Origin: G036327475 sp036327475
GTDB taxonomy: Bacteria > Pseudomonadota > Gammaproteobacteria > Enterobacterales > Enterobacteriaceae
NCBI RefSeq assembly: GCF_036327475.1
Contig: NZ_CP132913.1
Coordinates: 930,001-994,000 of the forward strand
Direction of reading: 5' to 3'
Length of the DNA stretch: 64,000 nucleotides
Under the pieces are notes generated by a model. That model was given only the letters and a program-made list of their open reading frames with translations. It made no database searches and was not told the DNA's origin. The position numbers were made by a program, and so were the translations under genes. Shown one piece after another: positions 60,891 to 64,000 of this stretch (positions are counted from its first letter, which is position 1; the number at the start of each line of letters is the position of its first letter).

Positions 60891-62812
60891 TCAGATGTTC
60901 TTTTAATTCTTACTGGCTTAGATTCTATTTGTTAAAAACTTACGTAATTCTGCTATCGACAACTTCCCAAATCTTGTTACCGAATTGCTCGCTCTGACTT
61001 AATCGGTGTCACCTATTTTCAGCAGCACACCATTTCTCAGCGGCATGTTGATAGCAATGGCTATGTGAACCCGTTAAACGAGCTTGGAACGATAGTGATG
61101 GCAATATCAACATTAAGTAGATGCCTGGATCGGTCTCTGTGTTACTTCAGGTAAACATCTTAATCTATCGGCGTTAATGCTTTTAATAGTGATTTAATAT
61201 GTGCCAAAGTCGTTTTTGTGAAGATTATCACAATCCAGCGCTTGTTGATTAAATTTTCAGTCTTTTAATTTCTTTATCTCCGCCAAGCACACGAAATAAT
61301 CATATATTTTCTTTTAGATTTTTGATAACGCTCTCAATCTTTTGCAAAATGTTCTCAATTGGTCGTTTGTATCGAATTATCTTCTCCCTTAGACAGAGTA
61401 TCTGGTATAATATAGATGTATAAGCATCGTAACGCTAATTTAAGAGTACAACCTGACAGATTAATTATACATTGTTATCTTGTTAAATCTTACCTCGATT
61501 AACAGCGAGGGGGCTATTATGCTAATGTCGTTTTTCTATCAATGAGCTCGCCTCTGCTCTTTCCATCAAAATTGAAATATTCACATTACCCGAAAATTAT
61601 TTTCTTTTTCTGTTTTCAAGGAGTAATGATAAGCTGTAGCGTCATCAACACGCTCCTTGAACACGCTCCTTGAACACGCTCCTTGCGGATCTGTTCAATA
61701 TGCGCAAATCGTCCTGTGTAACCGGTGACAAAGTGACCAAAGTCCCTCTAAAGATGCTGGCGATATCATGAGCTTACAACTTAGCTGCTTTCAGCAGCGT
61801 TTGGTCGATTTTGCAAGCCTGGTCAATTACTTAACATTACCCGACTTGCAAAGGAGGTCTTTATTATTAATCTTGTTGCTGTCCGGGCAACCTCACAAAT
61901 ATTCACACTCTGCTTTCCTGACCATGTTGAAGTTTTGCTTGGATACTTTCGTTATCAGGTACAAATTTTGTCTGGACATCGACCTCTTGCAAGATAGATA
62001 ACGATTATTCTAAGGGTATTGAGATTGAGATGTTTTATGTTGTTCAACTTCTTCCAGTGAGGAAAACGTCCATACGTTTTGTCATACTTGTTGGACACTC
62101 AGTCCTTTCCCTGAAGAGGCCGCTTTTCTTCACTGAGACAAGTGATCTGACGAGATGCTTGACCCATTTGGTTTGCTTGAGAATCATGAGATTGACTTAT
62201 CTGGTATAAAATATATAATTAAAATTAATCTTTTATAATAAAATTATTAAGTTTCGATAGTAATAGATACAGCAATTTGTTACCTACCTTCAATTATTCA
62301 CACGATGATACGAGTTAGTGGCAAATTGTCAGATTGCGTGCCTAAACAGATAGAAAATAGCGGTGGTTAGGCTGATTAGGCTTACTTAAACCGACTAGGA
62401 TTTAATTTGCTTATGAATAATCTCCCCTAAAAGTGCCATTCCTCAATACTACGATTACGCGAGACGGTAGAAACAGTGTTAAACGTCAAGCTACGGCAGG
62501 TTAATGACCTTGTATTTGTCCCTTATGGCGACAAAGAGTGGTGTGTCCTTCAATATGGTCTATACCTTCTGACGAGTTAAACAGTGCCACGACAAAAACT
62601 GAAGGATCAATGGCACTTTTAAGGATGGTCGGTGGGTATCATGAGACCGCTGAATCGGCGGATTATCATTTATCTGCCGGCAATATGCGCCGAGGCTTAA
62701 GACAGTTGGCCCTAACAGTAGCGGGAATGTAAAGTGTGAAGGGTGGACGGCTCATGATTGTCGAGCGTAACGGCGCCAGGCAGTGAACAACATCACGAAA
62801 TTAGGCGCGAAC
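60891..62812. other. AT-rich 1.9-kb stretch between pyrE remnant and rph, no recognised gene
   Basis: In enterics rph and pyrE are adjacent, so this is extra sequence. It is AT-rich, especially 61100-61650 and 62200-62330, and holds a 13-base triplet repeat. Frames at 61768-62001 and at about 62470-62575 (VETVLNVKLRQVNDLVFVPY) look protein-like but I recognise nothing. No transposase, terminal repeats or tRNA seen. Confidence 0.5.
61647..61685. repeat. Three tandem copies of a 13-base unit
   Basis: AACACGCTCCTTG occurs three times without gaps, all copies identical. It lies in the unexplained AT-rich stretch and is the only GC-rich patch nearby. Confidence 0.95.
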
Positions 62813-63532
62813 TTATGCTGCCGCCAGCGCGGCTTTTTGCGCTTGGATCAAGCTGTCAATGCCGCCGCGCGCTAATTCGATCAGCGTAATCAGTTCCTGC
62901 TGACTGAAAGGCTCACTTTCGGCGGTTCCCTGCACCTCAATCATGCGACCGCCTTCCATCATCACCACGTTCATATCGGTTTTGGCGGCCGAATCTTCCA
63001 CATACTCCAAATCACACACCGCTTCACCGGCCACAATGCCGACGGAAATCGCCGCGACGAATCCTTTCATCGGGTTGGTTTTCAGCTGGCCCTTTTTCTG
63101 CATGTTGGCAAGGGCATCAGCCAGCGCCACGCACGCGCCGGTAATGGACGCGGTGCGGGTACCGCCGTCAGCTTGTAACACATCGCAATCGAGGGTAATG
63201 GTGTATTCGCCCAATTTATTCAAATCTACCGCCGCGCGCAGAGAGCGGGCGATAACACGCTGAATCTCCAAGGTGCGACCGCCCTGCTTACCTTTTGCCG
63301 CCTCGCGAGGATTGCGGGTATGGGTCGCGCGCGGCAGCATGCCGTATTCGGCGGTAATCCAGCCCTGTCCCTGCCCCTTGAGGAAACGCGGCACACTCTC
63401 TTCCACTGACGCGGTGCACAGTACGCGAGTTTCGCCGAATGCTATCAGCACCGAGCCCTCTGCGTGTTGGGTAAAATGGCGGGTAATGGTTACTGGACGT
63501 ACTTGCTGTACGCTTCTGCCTGCTGGACGCAT
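62813..63532 (-). CDS. rph: Ribonuclease PH
   Basis: Intact, 239 residues. MRPAGRSVQQVRPVTITRHF, GETRVLCTASVEE, RATHTRNPREAAKGKQGGRT, LQADGGTRTASITGA and the late MIEVQGTAESEPFS are typical. It is a phosphate-dependent 3' exonuclease that trims tRNA ends. Unlike E. coli K-12, where rph is frameshifted, the reading frame here is complete. Divergent from yicC. Confidence 0.98.
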   Translation of the reverse strand: MRPAGRSVQQVRPVTITRHFTQHAEGSVLIAFGETRVLCTASVEESVPRFLKGQGQGWITAEYGMLPRATHTRNPREAAKGKQGGRTLEIQRVIARSLRAAVDLNKLGEYTITLDCDVLQADGGTRTASITGACVALADALANMQKKGQLKTNPMKGFVAAISVGIVAGEAVCDLEYVEDSAAKTDMNVVMMEGGRMIEVQGTAESEPFSQQELITLIELARGGIDSLIQAQKAALAAA

Positions 63533-63657
63533 AGAGGTATCTCCGGCTCGTAAATCATGGGTTGGCTGCGCATTATACGGACTTCCCAGCCTAATGCCTA
63601 TCTTGCCTGCCGCTGCGGGACTATAATTGCAGCAACTCTTATAAAACAGGTACTCCT

Positions 63658-64000
63658 ATGATCCGTAGTATGACCGCCTTCGCCCGGCGTGAAATTAAGG
63701 GCGCTTGGGGCACTGCCGCCTGGGAACTGCGCTCCGTTAATCAGCGCTATCTGGAAACCTACATACGTCTACCGGAACAATTCCGCGGTCTGGAGCCCGC
63801 CATTCGCGAACGCATCCGCCTGCGCCTCACCCGAGGCAAAGTGGAATGTAATCTGCGCTTCGACGTAAATCCCGGCGCGCAAAGCGCGCTGATCCTCAAT
63901 GAAAAACTCGCCAAACAATTGGTGGAAGCCGCGCAGTGGGTGAAAATGCAAATCGACGAAGGTGAGATCGACCCGCTGGCTATTCTGCGCTGGCCGGGTG
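63658..64000 (+). CDS. yicC: YicC family endoribonuclease, 5' part
   Basis: The first 114 codons from ATG at 63658 run off the window. MIRSMTAFARREIKGAWGTA, WELRSVNQRYLETYIRLPEQ and LRLTRGKVECNLRF match YicC, a family reported to cleave RNA and help degrade small RNAs. The frame is open to the edge. Whether the rest is intact cannot be seen. Confidence 0.93.
   Translation, partial: MIRSMTAFARREIKGAWGTAAWELRSVNQRYLETYIRLPEQFRGLEPAIRERIRLRLTRGKVECNLRFDVNPGAQSALILNEKLAKQLVEAAQWVKMQIDEGEIDPLAILRWPG

Noticed and set aside
61647..61685. Three short tandem repeats as a possible CRISPR fragment
   Set aside because: Units are 13 bases with no spacers and no cas genes nearby.

Overview
This window looks like part of the chromosome of a recently host-restricted gammaproteobacterium of the Sodalis group, most like Sodalis glossinidius. 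Three things point there. Gene order is enterobacterial (arg-ppc-met, priA-ftsN-hslVU, glp-fpr-tpiA-pfkA-cpx, then gpsA-secB-grxC, the LPS core cluster, coaD-rpmGB-coaBC-dut and rph-yicC). About 32 intact genes alternate with about 34 decayed ones. The losses include ppc and the arginine genes, which are known losses in S. glossinidius. No insertion sequence, prophage, CRISPR array, tRNA or rRNA gene was recognised. Decay here has proceeded by frameshifts, stop codons and deletions. The species assignment is inference.

Layout. 1-8.3 kb: remnants of argH/argB, argC, argE, ppc, metF, metL and metB, then an intact metJ repressor with four tandem met boxes in front of metB. 8.9-11.3 kb: an AT-rich island with a broken pentapeptide-repeat gene resembling type III effectors of the PipB/PipB2 kind. 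11.3-17.9 kb: rpmE, priA, (broken cytR), ftsN, hslV and hslU. 17.9-22.4 kb: broken menA, rraA, zapB, glpF, glpK and glpX. 22.4-28.2 kb: intact emrD, fpr, tpiA and pfkA around broken yiiQ and sbp. 28.2-32.1 kb: an accessory stretch in the place where fieF is expected, with a broken PEP-mutase-family gene, a TM2-domain gene frameshifted at a nine-A tract, and AT-rich DNA of unknown content. 32.1-34.8 kb: broken cpxP and intact cpxRA with a CpxR box. 35-41 kb: broken trmL, cysE and envC; intact gpsA, secB, grxC, yibN and yibQ. 41-55.5 kb: the LPS core cluster. 55.5-64 kb: coaD, rpmG, rpmB, coaBC, dut, rph and yicC intact; mutM, radC, slmA and pyrE broken.

Function. Retained genes cover core needs: replication restart, division (FtsN), proteolysis (HslUV), glycolysis, glycerol 3-phosphate synthesis (GpsA), coenzyme A, dUTP removal, ribosomal proteins, envelope stress signalling (CpxRA) and the inner LPS core with Kdo and heptose. 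Lost functions group by pathway: arginine synthesis, anaplerosis by PEP carboxylase, sulfur assimilation from sulfate uptake to methionine, glycerol use, menaquinone, O-antigen ligation and outer-core assembly, accessory division control (ZapB, SlmA, EnvC) and some DNA repair (MutM, RadC). This suggests a host-fed symbiont with a short, rough LPS.

I found no convincing new multi-gene system. The best leads are the PipB-like effector remnant, the PEP-mutase/TM2 accessory stretch, the orphan MetJ with its intact operator, and an unexplained 1.9-kb AT-rich insertion between the pyrE remnant and rph.
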